This document shows, piece after piece, positions 46,147 through 59,210 of a stretch of DNA of 64,000 bases (its first letter is position 1; each line of letters opens with the position of its first letter). The position numbers and the translations under genes are program-made. The notes below the pieces were generated by a model, which worked only from the letters and a program-made list of their open reading frames with translations, was not told the origin of the DNA and searched no databases. This DNA comes from Channallabes apus (Eukaryota; Chordata; Actinopteri; Siluriformes; Clariidae), in NCBI GenBank assembly GCA_030522415.1, contig CM060107.1, positions 22,356,071-22,420,070 of the forward strand. The letters run 5' to 3'.

Positions 46147-48139
46147 GTCTGGGTATCCCTGCTGAAGCTGCTGACCCGACTTCGGATAAGCAGAAGAAAA
46201 TGGATGGATGGATGGATAGTTACCTCGTCCCGCTCGATGTGCTTACGTGCTTACGTCAGAGTCAGGATGCTGAACAGAAAACTTGGAACAGAACTACATG
46301 CAAACAATACATCATCCAACCACAATCAAATTCACTCCATCCGGATGGCGCGATTTATCCAGATGTTTTTTTATTGTTTGTTTTTTCAATGACAAGCTGA
46401 AATAAAATAGGAGTAACAAGGCTATTTTTAAAATGTAAGGAGTAGAAAGTACAGATAATTGCGTAAAAATGTAAGGAGTAGAAGTAAAAAGTCGGCTGAA
46501 AAATAATTACTCAAGTATAGATCCCAAAATTTCTACTTAAGTAAAGTAACGAAGTATTTGTACTTCATTACTTGACACCTCTGGGGATAAGTGAAGAAAG
46601 AATTTCACTGAGCAGTAATGTATATGACAAATAAAGGTTTAACTTAATAAATGTCCATAATTAAATACATTCTTGTTTTGTATTAATAAAAAAAAAGTGT
46701 CAGTACTGAGGACAAAAGCTGGTGGAAAACCAATTTTTTTAATTTTTAAACATTCAGATACATTCCACCTACAGTACATATCCCAGTGGTTATGTAAACA
46801 CAGTAGGTACATACTGTATGTAGACCTGATATAAACATCTCGTGATACATTGTGAGTATATTGTCTATATTTCCTGCATTGCCGAATATGTGCAGTGTAA
46901 TTTGCACAGAGTGACTCAGACAGTGATACGTGAGCCACCATGAGGAAAATTACACTGTTTGTTGTGAAAACATCTGTCTCATTACAGACATGGTTATGGT
47001 GCTGTATGAGCTATATTTTCCAAACATGCCAGATGAAATAGTAGACCTTCAGTCCCATCTTTGAGGATCCAGTAGTTTCAGTTGTTTTCTATAAAATATT
47101 CCTGAAACTAAATACTGAGTGTTAATTCCTGCTGCATCTTTTCTATTTTCCCTCGTGGTTAGGCCAAAGTAAGTATGCTCTGTAATAAATTGTGCGTCAT
47201 CCTAAATGATCAAGAATTCACAAGCTTGTTGTAACTCTTTATAAACTGTTTGTCCCAAAGGAAAGCACACTCGATCAGCATAACATTAACATTTGGAGGC
47301 TTTGTAGCAAATGGTTGAATTCTTTTTCTTTGTTTGGGTGATGTTTAGATGGAGATGGGACAACCACAGCTGTATCAGATAAGGTCACATTTATTCCTAA
47401 GGAATCCACTTTCCACTATCCACTTATTTCTTATTCCTGACCTTATTGTAACTTGAACTGTCTCATGCATCTTTGCTACACTCCCACCTTCATCTCCTGG
47501 GGCCTCTTGGGGATGTCATCACCTGTGCTGCTGCACCTCTACATATGGTGGCAAAAGCACAAAATCTGTGTCTAGGGAAGATGTCAACATACGTGTTTAA
47601 AAGCTCAATGCAAACTAGTTGGTCTGGATTTGAGATAAGTAATTTCTTAGAGTTAACCTGTACAAGAGCCCAACAAGATTTCTGACAGCTGAAAGCAGTA
47701 AGGAGTTAATATCACTGATGCTGCTGTGGAAACATATTGTATGTTCATAGCTAAACAAAAGAGATCACATGACCATAGAAGGTCATTTAGAAAAGTCATT
47801 TGCTCATTGTTTTAAAAAATTCCCTTACAACCTGATTCAGCAGGTTATAACCCATATCCCCTATAACCTGAGTCCATAAATAACACACTGATAGACTAAA
47901 TATATGACGTATGATTAAGGGATTTTCTGGAAGGGATTTATGTTGCCATAGATGAATGCAGGAACTCTGGACCCACATTCAACCCTTGACCCTGTGGTTT
48001 TCCCTCCTCCACACTTTGCGCAGCTCGTTTCAGCTCAGAGATGAAAGAAAAACTTCTGCTGATCATAGGAAATAAATCCAGTCATCTCACAGAGCTAAGG
48101 GCTGACCCATGACTCAGTGTGAGGAATGCAAAGGCCTGC

Positions 48140-48185
48140 ACTCTCTCTCTCCCTCTCTCTCTCTCTTTCGTCTCTCTGTCTCTCA

Positions 48186-48233
<48 letters not shown>

Positions 48234-48272
48234 CAAACAAACACTTCCTGTGTTCCCTCCTTCGCCTACACA

Positions 48273-48310
<38 letters not shown>
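48140..48310. repeat. (TC)n and (CA)n microsatellites
   Basis: A TC-rich run is followed by two CA tracts (about 48187-48230 and 48270-48306). Confidence 0.95.
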
Positions 48311-51239
48311 AAGGAACACTATCATACACACACTCTCTCTTTCTCACACTTACATACAGCCATGCACATCACTTCCCACCTACAAAATAAAGCAAGAAAC
48401 ATAAGAACTTGGCAACCACATGGTTTCTTTGAAACTGATCACTTACAGTCAGTGACAAAGATACATAAAACATATGCGGTTCACATACATGCTACAACTA
48501 GAGTGATTCAGTATCACAGCTTATTCGCTACAAATAATGACAAACAGGTTTTTGAAGAAAAAAAAGTTGACTTATTATAATCACCTTTTTTTAAAGTTCA
48601 AGGCTGGACCTGCATGGAGTGGGGTTTGAAAACAGATAAAGAACAAAACAAAATTGCATCATCCTGATACAATGTGTCAGCAAAAAACGTGGGTTGTTCA
48701 TAAAAAACTGGAATGAATCCCAGCTGTGCAAAAACATTCTCGATTCAGCAGTCAGTACCGTTAAAAACTCCTGTTCCAAGGCTCAGAATTGTTCTAACTC
48801 ATATAAATTTACACATTAAAACTGGCAGAATAATAATTTCGATCAGGCCATGACTACCACAATATGTTATGATGCTATACAGTTATGATGGATTATAAGC
48901 ATCAATCTAACAAATAGATTTTATGAAATGATTGTTAGGTACGACGCCAAGTTATTATTCATCATGACTGGTTAAAAGAACTAGTGATTTAGCACTAGTA
49001 TGAAATTGCACAAGGCAAATCGTGACTCACCCTCAATATTGCATGTAAAAATTTTTTTTTTTTTATATATATAATTTACGCAGTCATGTAGGAGTGCAGA
49101 AAGTTTCTCTTTTTCACAAGTTTCCCAGGGTGTGATTCAAATAGCATAAAAATTAACATGTTGTTCAAAGTGGATGAACTGATATTTGTCTGTCAAAGTT
49201 GTGCAAGTCACTTTCATGCCACATTCCACATACTCATACCTTCTGTCCATCTTAAACAGTGCACGATTGTGCAGGAATGGTAGCGGAGATTCTCTGCAGT
49301 ATAAAATTTATATCTGTAATGTTATAAATGCACAGAAAGCACTTCTTTCATGTCTTTCATTTTAATGTATTAACTAAATACTAAAAGGTGTATGTAATTA
49401 AATGCAGATGTTTGGACCCCCATGGCCCATGAGTGAAAAAAAAAGAAAAATCCTACCTACTTTATTTACTGTTAATCCATGAAAAAAAAAAGAAAATTGA
49501 GTATTTTTAAAAAAGACCGCATGTTGCAGCAAGATGTTATGCCATTAAACGTGAACACACATCACATTGTGTGACCAATATGTAATCAAATGTAAAATAA
49601 TCACATGAGAAAATCACATAAGGAAAATTTTCACATGTGATTATTTATACGTACAATTTATAAAAGTATCTTGCCAGGATTGGTTTGCAAGAACATCATG
49701 TACGACATCTGGCAGAATATTGTCAGTATGACATCTGAATGTTACTGCTGCTCTTCAAAGAAAGGAAAGAGGATGGAGGCTGTTATAACAGCTTACACAT
49801 TATGAGAGAATGTTTATGTCACATTCAGAAAGAAAGACATGCTCTTTTGTTTTTGCTGTTTCACTGTTAAAATCCTCTTTCACACTGTTTGACCATTTTT
49901 GTTACTTATAATCAGGAAGCATTAGCTGTACGTAAATCCCAACACACTAAACAACTTGTTCTTTCTCTAGAGTTTATGTTCTGACAAAAGAGTGAGGGAA
50001 CCATCCGACATTTCTGAAACATACAAACACATTATTCACCTCTGATCAACAATTATGTCATTTATGAAGACAACATAGCAATACAACAGTTGTCTATTTA
50101 TTACATGACATTATTTATCAATTATGTGACCCTGGGTAATTTAACATTTAACTAGATCTCTCCATGTGGTTAAGCATCCCCTGCTTAGGTACTTTTAGGT
50201 ATTTTTACAGACTCTAGCTTGCTTTTACTGCCCCCACCTAAAAGTTAACAGCATACAAGTCATACTTCATCTACAGGCTGGATTAGGTCCCAGCAGTCAG
50301 CCATGTGAATTTCAAGCTCCAGAGCTGCTTAAACCTGCAGTGATTTGGGAATAGAAGCAGTGTGCGGGTGCATACCAACAGCTTGAGATAATAACACAAG
50401 GTGGTGCTGATTCCTAATACCATAATCACTCGCCATGTGACTCGTCTCCTGCAGTCTGGTGAGAGGGTACAAACAGGCTTGGCATCATTGAAAGTCTAGG
50501 ACAGAATCTATGTGAACAGTAATGTTAAATATGCTTAAAAGTCTGAACATGAGCTTCCTGCCAAAGAGAACCATATGTGGCCTGACAAACCTATGTTCTG
50601 TTTATAAAGTTACCTGAGTAGGAAGTTTAATAGAAGCAAATCTCAGAAGCACATTATACAGGATATGTACAATACAGATATCTTTACTCTAGCCTGGTTT
50701 AGAATTGCAAATGTGTTTTTCAGCAGTGGAGCAGTACACTGTATAAAAAACAGGCCTATTGTTTTAAGGGGCAAATAACCATGTGGATTTGAAAAACAAC
50801 AGAAGCCTCTGTGCCTCCCTGTGAGACTCTGGACAATTCATTCTCCAGATAAAGATCAGTTCTCAGACCCAATCTTCTTCCTGACTTATCTTTTAGGAGA
50901 TAAGGATGTATAAACAGACTTGTTTTATTCATTCACATTCTTAGACGAGCTCTTAAAGGAAACCTCTAATCTAAAACACATTGAAATATACTTGGTTTGT
51001 TTAATGATAATGGAGACATTGCTAGCACATTATAGTTAATAATATAAAAAATCATTATCACACTCATACACAATTTAGTATCAGATTGTGTTGTTAGCTT
51101 TGCAAAATAAAATATTTTCCCTTTTGTTCTTTTCCCACAAGTTTCCAGCAAGGTTTATTTTAATATGAGAACTCCAGAGTTGAAGCATTGCAGAAACAAA
51201 TACACAAAGTATAATGAGTGCTCAAATCAAACCTAAGTA

Positions 51240-51575
51240 TTTTGTGCAGAATAACAGAACACAGTTGTGGAAATAAAAAAACTAGCATTGTTTCTCTATA
51301 ATTCCCTGTGTCTCTTCTACAAATTGGCGACAAGTAATCTGTCGATTCTCAAGGCTTAGGTGCTCTACTCATTCAGCATTCATGGGAACTTCTGCAGTGG
51401 GCTCAAAGCCACCTCACCAGGATTATCAATTATGTTTTTTTTTTTTATGTTTGCACCATTCAAATGTTTTACTGCATCACCGTACTGTCCTTAAAGTCTT
51501 CTGTAAATGTCAATCTGTTTTACAGCCTCGTTCATAAAAGAATTTCATCACTGGTCACAGTATTGACTTGAACAC
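51240..51575 (-). mobile_element. Decayed mariner-like element, copy 3
   Basis: Shares AATAACAGAACACAGTTGTG at its left and TTCAAATGTTTTACTG and TGTAAATGTCAATCTGTTTT with copies 1 and 2. The minus-strand helix-turn-helix region is recognisable but not open. Ends are approximate. Confidence 0.45.
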
Positions 51576-52642
51576 CCCTCATAGACACAGTATGCTGCAG
51601 ATGTGTTGAGCTACAGGAAAAAGTCAACTTTTTTTGCAATCCAAAATATAAAAAATACAATGGCATCAACAGAAGTATTAGCATGAATGTTAAAGGAGGA
51701 AAGATCAGGAGGTTAGAGACCTGGACAAACTCAAGAACTAAAGCATCAGTGCATTGCTCTTTTTAGTGATAAATCAAGAGCTAAACCTCACTGACTCTAC
51801 TGTCAGCAGTCATACCATTCACATACCATTATTGGCAATGTAAGAAATCCTTACCCAAGTGAAAATTGATCAACATGTCAGCAAAAGACATTTAAACAAA
51901 AAAATACCATTGAATATTATATATTCCTTTGAAGTATTTATATGCAAATTAATCAGGGTAGAGTTTTTCTTTAAATATTTGTTTCAAAACTATATCATAG
52001 AATTTTTCCTTATTAGATAGAGTACAGTATCTAACTAGATGGTCTTTGGGATACTAAGAACCCTTAACTATCCATTGAAAATAAGCCAGACCATTTTAAC
52101 CAATCTGGCCAGTGCTAACAAAATATTATGGAACCTTCATTACATTAGACTTCATTCTTAATGTCAGATCCTCTCAAGAATTTCAAAAACTCTGTCAAAA
52201 GTCTCCCCAACGTTTATTTTTCTTTATTTTCACTGAAGAAAAACTAAACATATTTAAAGGCTTAGATATTTAGCATAAAGTGCCAGATGATTGCTGCTTT
52301 TTCCAGAACCACATATCTGAGTGAAATGTAGATATTTACTTTAACCCTATGTACCTAAAGAGGACAGGCAGTGATAGGCCAGATGTTATAACATGTTCCA
52401 GCAGTGATGATACTTAAGATATGAGATAATAACAGTTCTGGTGAAAGCAAGCCATTTATAATACCCTGGCAGAGGGAAAAAAAGGTTTTTTAAGCATTAC
52501 CTGGCTTAATGTTCACCAGATATTAATTTATTTTCCATAGTAGGACTAATATCTGCATAACAGCTTGAAACTATTAGGAAGAGAACACAATGTAGGGGCA
52601 TGTCTGGGGCTGGTTAGACCTAGGGGCATGACCTGAGTCCAT

Positions 52643-52656
52643 GCACCCTCTAGTGG
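52643..52656 (-). promoter_or_regulatory. CTCF-like motif, minus orientation
   Basis: GCACCCTCTAGTGG matches the reverse CTCF core consensus at 13 of 14 positions. It faces the plus-oriented motifs at 2662 and 7044. Confidence 0.35.
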
Positions 52657-55316
52657 TAAAATTAGGACACAAAAATCACTTTTAATCAATAAAGTAATTA
52701 CAAATTGATCAAATGTAGCTATGTAAACATAAAAAGATACTTTCCAGGTCTACCTGGGTTGTGTAATCTCTGTCTATGAGAAAAGATCATCTCTTGAGTC
52801 AAACGCATTGTGCATAAGCCAAATACACCACTTATACTTCATCACAACACCTTTAAGTTTTTTTTTTTAGAAAGTGAGGCTTAACGGTGTGTATTTACTA
52901 AAAAAAAACCCTGAGGCACACTGAGGGTTCTGACAAATGCTATGATCTCAATCCGTCTGAGAAATGAGGGTTGCACTGGGGCTTAGACTGTACAGTAGGT
53001 TAATGCAGGTCATTTCCACATACATCCTGTAAAGCCTGCTGTGGCACTGTTGATAGCATCTGAGTGCATGCTAAAACAGGCTTAAGAAGCTGACTCGATC
53101 GATTTTACTTCGGATAAACTTTTAACAAGTTGTGTTAAGTGTTTAAGAAGTCATCTTATCCATCCCACTTAAACCTATTTCATGAACTTATGATTATAAA
53201 TGTTAGACCAGGTTAAGAATGAATGAGAGACAGTGTATATCTAAACTTGTAAATACACATCAAACTACATTTTTAATGAAGCCAATTAACAATATGCTTC
53301 CACTTAGTCACTTTCTGTTAAATGTTTGGACTGTGCGTCCGTGCTTCTAGGACATTGTGCTGTTGTAAACTTGACACACTGTGTTACATGTGCTATGTTT
53401 AACCAGATGGTGGTAGAATTGACCTGTGCACCGAATCTGTGTGGGATTTATTAGTCCAGAGAGGCCACTCATTAAACACCCAGAATGAGCACAGCCATTA
53501 CAGCTAGCTCCAAACTACAAAGTTCAAGTTACGTACAACCTAATTCCTTCATAACTACGAAAATTCCAAAATAGGTTACTCCAGGTATTAAGCCTGCTGG
53601 TTCATATGTGTTGGAGACTTGAAGTCTCATTAACTTATTGGACTTTTCACCCTGTGAGCAGTGCTGAGGTGTGTGCTCTCGGTAATGGAGTGAAAGCAGC
53701 TGTTTTCAGGCCTGTTTTCTCACACTGTCCTAGATTTAAAAGAATCTGGTCATGACATCATTGGCATAATAACATGTTAGCTTTAAAAGGCCTGCTGGCT
53801 GGATTTATTATCTTTTTATTCCTGGAAAAATATGCCAGTATACTACCAAAAAAAAAGAAAGAAAAAGATCCATGAAACATGTGTGTCAATAGTTCCAGCT
53901 TAAATTATACAATAATATGACTCAATAACATAAGAGAATTTATTATATTTTAAAGACCAGATTAAGCGTATTTACATGGCATCTTGGAAGGGTAAAAATG
54001 CCTCCTCGCTCATAACCATAATTTACAGCTGAGAGTGTCTTGGCTTTTGCACCTAACATATCTCAGTATCCTCTTGCAGTCAGTGCCACCGACTCAGGAG
54101 ATATTCTTAGCAAGTCAACTCATCTTGATCCTACATTTGAGCTCCTGAAGGTAACTTAAGAACGACAGACACTGGACAAGTGGCCAGGGCAGAGGTTGTT
54201 AACTCCAGGCAGGCCTCACCATACATGGAGGCACCAGGTGTCACAGTTTAGTCAAGGGAATTTGACTGAAGCTGAAAATGTGTGCCTGGAAGGGAAAGTT
54301 ACTTACTGTAGTGAAAGCAGTTTGTGAGGTGTTTCTGGTTTATTTTTCAAATATTTTTTGTTTATTCCTAATCAAAAGACTTACCGTGTATTATTTTTAT
54401 TAGAATGTAAAGTAATAAAAATGATCCCATAGCTTAAATAACATTAGCAGGTTTTGGAGTTGATAATAAGTTATAAGCTAGTATTTGTAAATTGTACATG
54501 CATTATTTCCGGTCATGTGGATAACATTGTCCAGTGATTCTGTATTATAAAAGAAAAAAATTGTTTCATTAAAGCTTTATAAATAAGGTCCTTTTGCTAT
54601 GCAAATTATGAATAGACAGTCACATGGCACATGAGATCATAGAGGCAATTGCCTGCCTACTTCACCAACTATTCATAAGCCTACTGTAAGTGCTTCAATA
54701 TCTACTTCACTCTCTAATTTAATATATATAACTTTAATATGTCATGAGAGAAAATTAGGATATTTAAATTTAGAAAAATCTTTTTGCATTGACTTTTCTT
54801 AATGCAACCTAATGGATACTTTCCATTTGGTGCCTGCTTTTAGAACTTACAGTATTGAACACCATGTGGGGAATTACTGAGCTAAAATGAACACAATAAT
54901 GTTTTGGGGTTTTTTTTGGCATAGTTTGAAAAGTTCTTTTTAGCAATGAGAAAGAAACGAAATCATGCTAGTAACACAGTGTTATTTGATTACATTGCAT
55001 GACTGTAAATAAGGAACATGTTCTTTCTTTTCTCTGTAAGAGAGCTGATTTTACAGCCAGATTATCCAGTTTGCCAGAAGCCAGAAGAAACACACTCTTC
55101 CCAAAATGAAATGTGATACACTTATTATTCAACATTTAACATGGTAATGCTTTAGGTTATATACAGGTAAATATAATTATTTAACATCTAACAGAAAAAC
55201 AGTGACACCTGTAGTAAATTAGAAACAATAAGATAAAATATTATACTTTATAATATTACTTTTTTTATATTATAACATTATAATATGATCTGTAGCTCTG
55301 AAAAAATATACAGGAG

Positions 55317-55319
<3 letters not shown>

Positions 55320-55373
<54 letters not shown>

Positions 55374-55443
55374 ACTTAGGCATTTGGCAGATGCTACAAA
55401 TTTACATGCATAAGTGCTTTGAAGTTTTCATCATTAAACATAT

Positions 55444-55515
<72 letters not shown>
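55320..55515. repeat. (CT)n(CA)n and (CA)n microsatellites
   Basis: CT run then CA run at 55320-55375, with a second long CA run at 55446-55515. Confidence 0.95.
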
Positions 55516-55517
<2 letters not shown>

Positions 55518-56288
55518 CTTGTCAGCGAACACATTTATTTAAAAAGTTGTTGTTCTTGTTGAAACTCAAGTATTACATACTGTACTTACTTTATACTGTT
55601 ATATTGAACTCTGTAGAAGTTGTATGTGCTTTTTATAGGAAACAGTTTGGACAGGATTATTTCTAATCTGTAATCAGGAACTGAAATAAAACAGCACTGG
55701 TTCTATTTAAATATAGACCTCAATTGGAGAAGCATCAGAAGGCAGAAGAAGTTAACTGGAGAAGGTATGGAGAAGCAGACATTTAACCTTTAGGGTCATT
55801 GGTTCTCATATGTTAATGATAAAAATTAGTCCAATTTCTAATTAAATGCTAATCATTAATTTATTAAATAAATAACTTCAGCCACTGAAGCTGGAGACTG
55901 TCTCACTTACTCTGTATGTATCTATGTGTTCTTGGTACCCTTGTTTTCTTTTTTAATTCGATAACAATATACTGTTTAATTTTGCTCTAAATTAATATTT
56001 AAGGTCATCTTTAAAACACCTCATATTTAGATCCTATAATATTCTGTTGTAGAAATCACTCTTCTTTATTGATTATGCAGATTCATCTATTCAACAGAGA
56101 TTCAAAGGTTTGTGTTTTTTAAAACCACTTTTATTTGCTTTGTGTATGAGCAAAAATAAAGGGCACATATATATATATATACAGTATATTTCAGTACACT
56201 GTGTGTATATAATGTATTTATTATGGACACAATGTGTAAAAAAAAAAAAAGTGAAAAATGACCAGTAAAACACTTTTATTGAAACAAT

Positions 56289-56291
56289 GGT

Positions 56292-56373
<82 letters not shown>
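56289..56373. repeat. (TG)n microsatellite next to the tnni2 3' end
   Basis: Pure TG tract, about 35 nt beyond the polyadenylation signal of the left tnni2 copy. Confidence 0.95.
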
Positions 56374-56375
<2 letters not shown>

Positions 56376-56407
56376 GTTACAGAACAACAGCCAGAGATAA
56401 ATTAAGT

Positions 56408-56413
56408 TTTATT
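56408..56413 (-). terminator. tnni2: Polyadenylation signal of left tnni2 copy
   Basis: AATAAA on the minus strand, about 22 nt after the stop codon. Confidence 0.65.
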
Positions 56414-56434
56414 AGACTATAATCACATTGTCTT

Positions 56435-58009
56435 TTAAGCCTCGGACTCAAACATCTTCTTCCTGCCGTCCATACCAGCCTTATCCTCAATGTTCTTACG
56501 CCAGTCGCCAACTTGTTCAACAGACTGTAATAAAAAATAAAAAAAGCACAATTCATGTGTGTTTCAGCACACTAACAGGGTGTCCACTAACAAGGACATG
56601 CCATAAAGTCATTTTGATTTGAAGCCTGCTTGTGGACTCACCTCTTCCTTGACCTCCTTCTTCACTTGTTTCAGGTTGGCTCTCAGATCCAGAGACACCT
56701 TGTGTTTGGAGCCGAGCAGAGCCTGAAGCATCTGATCAGCAGACATGCGCACTTTCCTCAGCACAGGCTTCTTGAACTTGCCCTTCAGATCGACCACCTT
56801 AATCTTCAGATCCTCAATCTGCATACACACAACACCCATAAGTCAAGAATCAATCCAAAAAAAAACAACTAAACTCTCAGGAACACTAATTGATGAATAT
56901 ACCTCTTTGTCTCCTTTTGTTACTTTGGCTTCCAAGTCGTATCTTTCCTCATCAACCATATCTATATTCTGGTGAAATTTCTTGCACAGCTCCTAATGAT
57001 GGATTAGAATAAAAAAAAATAAAAAAAAAATCTAACCATTGTCCGTATAAGAGGTTTTGAGGAAAAATTACAGTAATTATTAGAAAAATTGTAGAATAAT
57101 ATCTGCAAAAGATTATAATGTAGTAATGCAATGCTAGCTGGGATTTCGTTTCAACCCTAGAACTGCCAGAAAGTCTCTAACAGACCTGTTCTTAACTTTC
57201 CAGCTATTTATGATCACTTTGGATAAAGTACTGGATACATTAATAAATTATTATTCAAAACATAAGTGTAGATTTTCAACAAAATAATTTGTGATCTTAT
57301 ACAAGTGGTACTTTTATGCAGTTAAGCCATTAAATGGCAGTAAGATTTGCACCGGCTTAATCAACGAATCTGCATTTGACCTTCATTAAGGGGGTAGCAT
57401 AAATTTAGCTATATTATGCAAATTACACAATGGGTTCCCTGTACTTGGCTTTGTCAGCTTCAGCTCTATCTTGTGTCATGCTCATGGTTGAGTTCCTACC
57501 TGCAGCTCCTGCACAGAGCTCGGAAGGCACAGTGATGGGCAGTGCTCATTTATGTAAGACTCCTTGTCTTCCACAAGCTGCTTGGCTTCAGCCTCCAGCA
57601 AGCCAGCAGCAATGGAGAGCAGCAGGCTCTGAGGAACAGCGAGAGAAATGTTGGTGAATGAACCTGAAGAAATTGCTTTGGGTTGTTTGCTACATTCAGT
57701 GTAGTATTAACGTTTTTTGTTTGTTTGTTTTTCACTTTCATGAACAATATTGAATTTATTACATTTTAGCCTCATTTACCTTCAAGTTATACCTGCGGCT
57801 GGATGTCAACTTTTTCCTGTTGGAGAAGGTATGCGTAATATTATTTTCATGAAATATATAATTGAAGTAAGGCACTTAATACAGTATACAGGTCCAATAA
57901 ATTTTACAGTAGGGTGCACATGTTCACACATTGCATTGATTCTGAATAAAGTACCTCTATTTTTTTAAAGAAAGAAGAAAGAAATAGAAAGAAAAGAAAA
58001 AGAAAAACA

Positions 58010-58101
<92 letters not shown>

Positions 58102-58181
58102 AATAGAGTGTACAAATTTTTGCACTCATTTAATTCTGTGACAGAAAATAATGTGTTAAGCTACACAACTTACTCAGACAT
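56435..58181 (-). CDS. tnni2: Fast skeletal troponin I, left (downstream) tandem copy
   Basis: TnI is the inhibitory subunit of the fast-muscle troponin complex. It binds actin at low calcium and troponin C at high calcium. Minus-strand coding exons: 58174-58181 (ATG 58179-58181), 57781-57817, 57500-57628, 56903-56992, 56642-56818 and 56435-56524 (TAA 56435-56437). They total 531 nt in one frame, 176 aa, the usual size for a fish fast TnI. The start is [18 protein letters not shown]. Residues about 59-88 have [19 protein letters not shown]. The inhibitory peptide [12 protein letters not shown] is at about 101-112 and the switch segment [17 protein letters not shown] at 113-129. The end is [22 protein letters not shown]. 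All introns are GT-AG. A non-coding first exon lies at about 59115-59175. It has a twin 4 kb to the right. Confidence 0.93.
58012..58091. repeat. (TG)n microsatellite in tnni2 intron
   Basis: Pure TG tract followed by a short GA run, between coding exons 1 and 2 of the left tnni2 copy. Confidence 0.95.
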
Positions 58182-58631
58182 CTTGGCAGCTTGTTGTGCT
58201 CACACCCTAAAGCAAACAGAAGAAGGAAAAAGAACAGACAAGAGTATTTACTAAAGGTTCATGACTTGCTTTTTCTTTACTTTTCAGACCAAAGCTAGTC
58301 ACAGAAATATTTTTTGTAGATTCCCAATTATCATCACCAAAGTCTTGTGGTTGTGTTTAAGGAGACGCCTAAGGAATAAGGATGCTAAATTTAGTAAAGA
58401 AGTGTCAGTTAACACCTGTGACATGCAGCCTGCTCATGGTAATTGTCAACTTAATTCAAATTTCACTGAATAGAGCATGACTAGAGTTCCAATGGAAAAT
58501 CTATCATGCAGTAAAAGACATACAATAATCATTAGAGAAAAAAGTTGCTATGAGATGAAGCATGTGATCATTTCTATCCTAATGAGAAATAACTTTTTTT
58601 TTAATCATGAGTTTGTCACAAGTAAGAGTCT

Positions 58632-58635
<4 letters not shown>

Positions 58636-58692
<57 letters not shown>
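58636..58692. repeat. (TA)n microsatellite in tnni2 intron 1
   Basis: Pure TA tract in the first intron of the left tnni2 copy. Confidence 0.95.
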
Positions 58693-58695
<3 letters not shown>

Positions 58696-59114
58696 GCATG
58701 CAAGCAAATGCATATGTTAAATATCACACTAAGAATAATAAAGAAATAGATAATCCTCTACAAACAACTTGAGTATAATATTCCCATGTTAAATATAATT
58801 TTCCAGTGCAATTATGACAATAAGGAGTAGAGCCAAAAACCAATTAAGCTGAATCAGTTGCTAAAATTAGTTAACGACCGTGGCTTTATACAGTATTGCA
58901 ATTAACTTCTCTCTTAAGACACTTACTGTAGTCTTTATTCTACCATATGCAGCTATAAGCAAGAGGAAAGACACTTACCATAAATGCAATATTTTTTATT
59001 CACACAAATCATTTACATACCAATGTATTACGCCTTTTACCTCAAAAATCAGCAACAAGTGAATTCTGTTTGGTTTTATCCATATTTGCTAGATTTCACT
59101 GTAAAGATGCTCAC

Positions 59115-59210
59115 CTATGCACGAGCGCGAGGGCAGAACACACTTGGCAAAAAGACAGGAAAGACTGGCGAGCCCACCGAGAGAAGGAAAAGTTCAATAG
59201 GATATATATG
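59115..59210 (-). promoter_or_regulatory. tnni2: TATA promoter and non-coding exon 1 of left tnni2 copy
   Basis: The minus strand has CATATATATC (59201-59210), then about 85 nt ending TGCATAG followed by donor GTGAGC (59114 downward). A start near 59175 gives a 5' UTR exon of about 60 nt. The matching acceptor TTTGCTTTAG opens exon 2 at 58206, 25 nt before the ATG. A CCAAT motif (inverse) lies about 55-60 nt upstream of the TATA box. Confidence 0.6.

Larger units (their letters stand above)
43773..46216 (+). mobile_element. RTE-like LINE with internal deletion, inserted in the hAT element
   Basis: 2444 bp between exact 12-bp duplications TAGTTACCTCGT (43761-43772 and 46217-46228). GC-rich body with 3' tail of (ATGG)n units. 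The frame 43934-44725 is an AP-endonuclease domain ([29 protein letters not shown]). The frame 45425-45877 begins LCNILLASS and continues with FAAECEAAGMRIS and EEFKYLGVLI, the part just after the RT catalytic motif in this family. 45880-46146 has WLGHLFRMPPGRLP, the usual C-terminal region. The RT core with its catalytic aspartates is missing between about 45420 and 45460. The copy is dead. The RTE clade is inferred from the endonuclease and C-terminal style. Confidence 0.8.
42769..46583. mobile_element. Non-autonomous hAT DNA transposon (itself split by a LINE)
   Basis: Left end CAGTGGTGTCAAAAGTA and right end (inverse) CAGAGGTGTCAAGTAATG are terminal inverted repeats of hAT type. They are flanked by an exact 8-bp duplication GGGATAAG (42761-42768 and 46584-46591), the size made by hAT transposases. 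Sub-terminal sequence is rich in AAGTA/TACTT motifs on both sides. Without the inserted LINE it is about 1.36 kb and holds no transposase frame, so it would depend on enzyme from elsewhere. Confidence 0.85.
42590..46640 (+). mobile_element. tRNA-derived SINE, family I, split by a hAT element
   Basis: The left part (42590-42768) has GGTGGCTCAGGG and the B-box GGTTCGAGCCC, then CCTTGAGCAAGGCC. It resumes at 46592 with TGAAGAAAGAATTTCACTGA and ends AATAAAGG near 46640. The break carries an 8-bp duplication GGGATAAG. It shares its body with 24021-24225. Confidence 0.8.
46641..56400. other. Gene-free interval between the nested elements and tnni2
   Basis: About 9.8 kb of AT-rich DNA without supportable exons on either strand. 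It contains microsatellites at 48140-48310, 55320-55375, 55446-55515 and 56289-56373, a decayed mariner-like copy at about 51240-51575 and a CTCF-like motif at 52643-52656. Nothing else was recognised. Confidence 0.6.
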
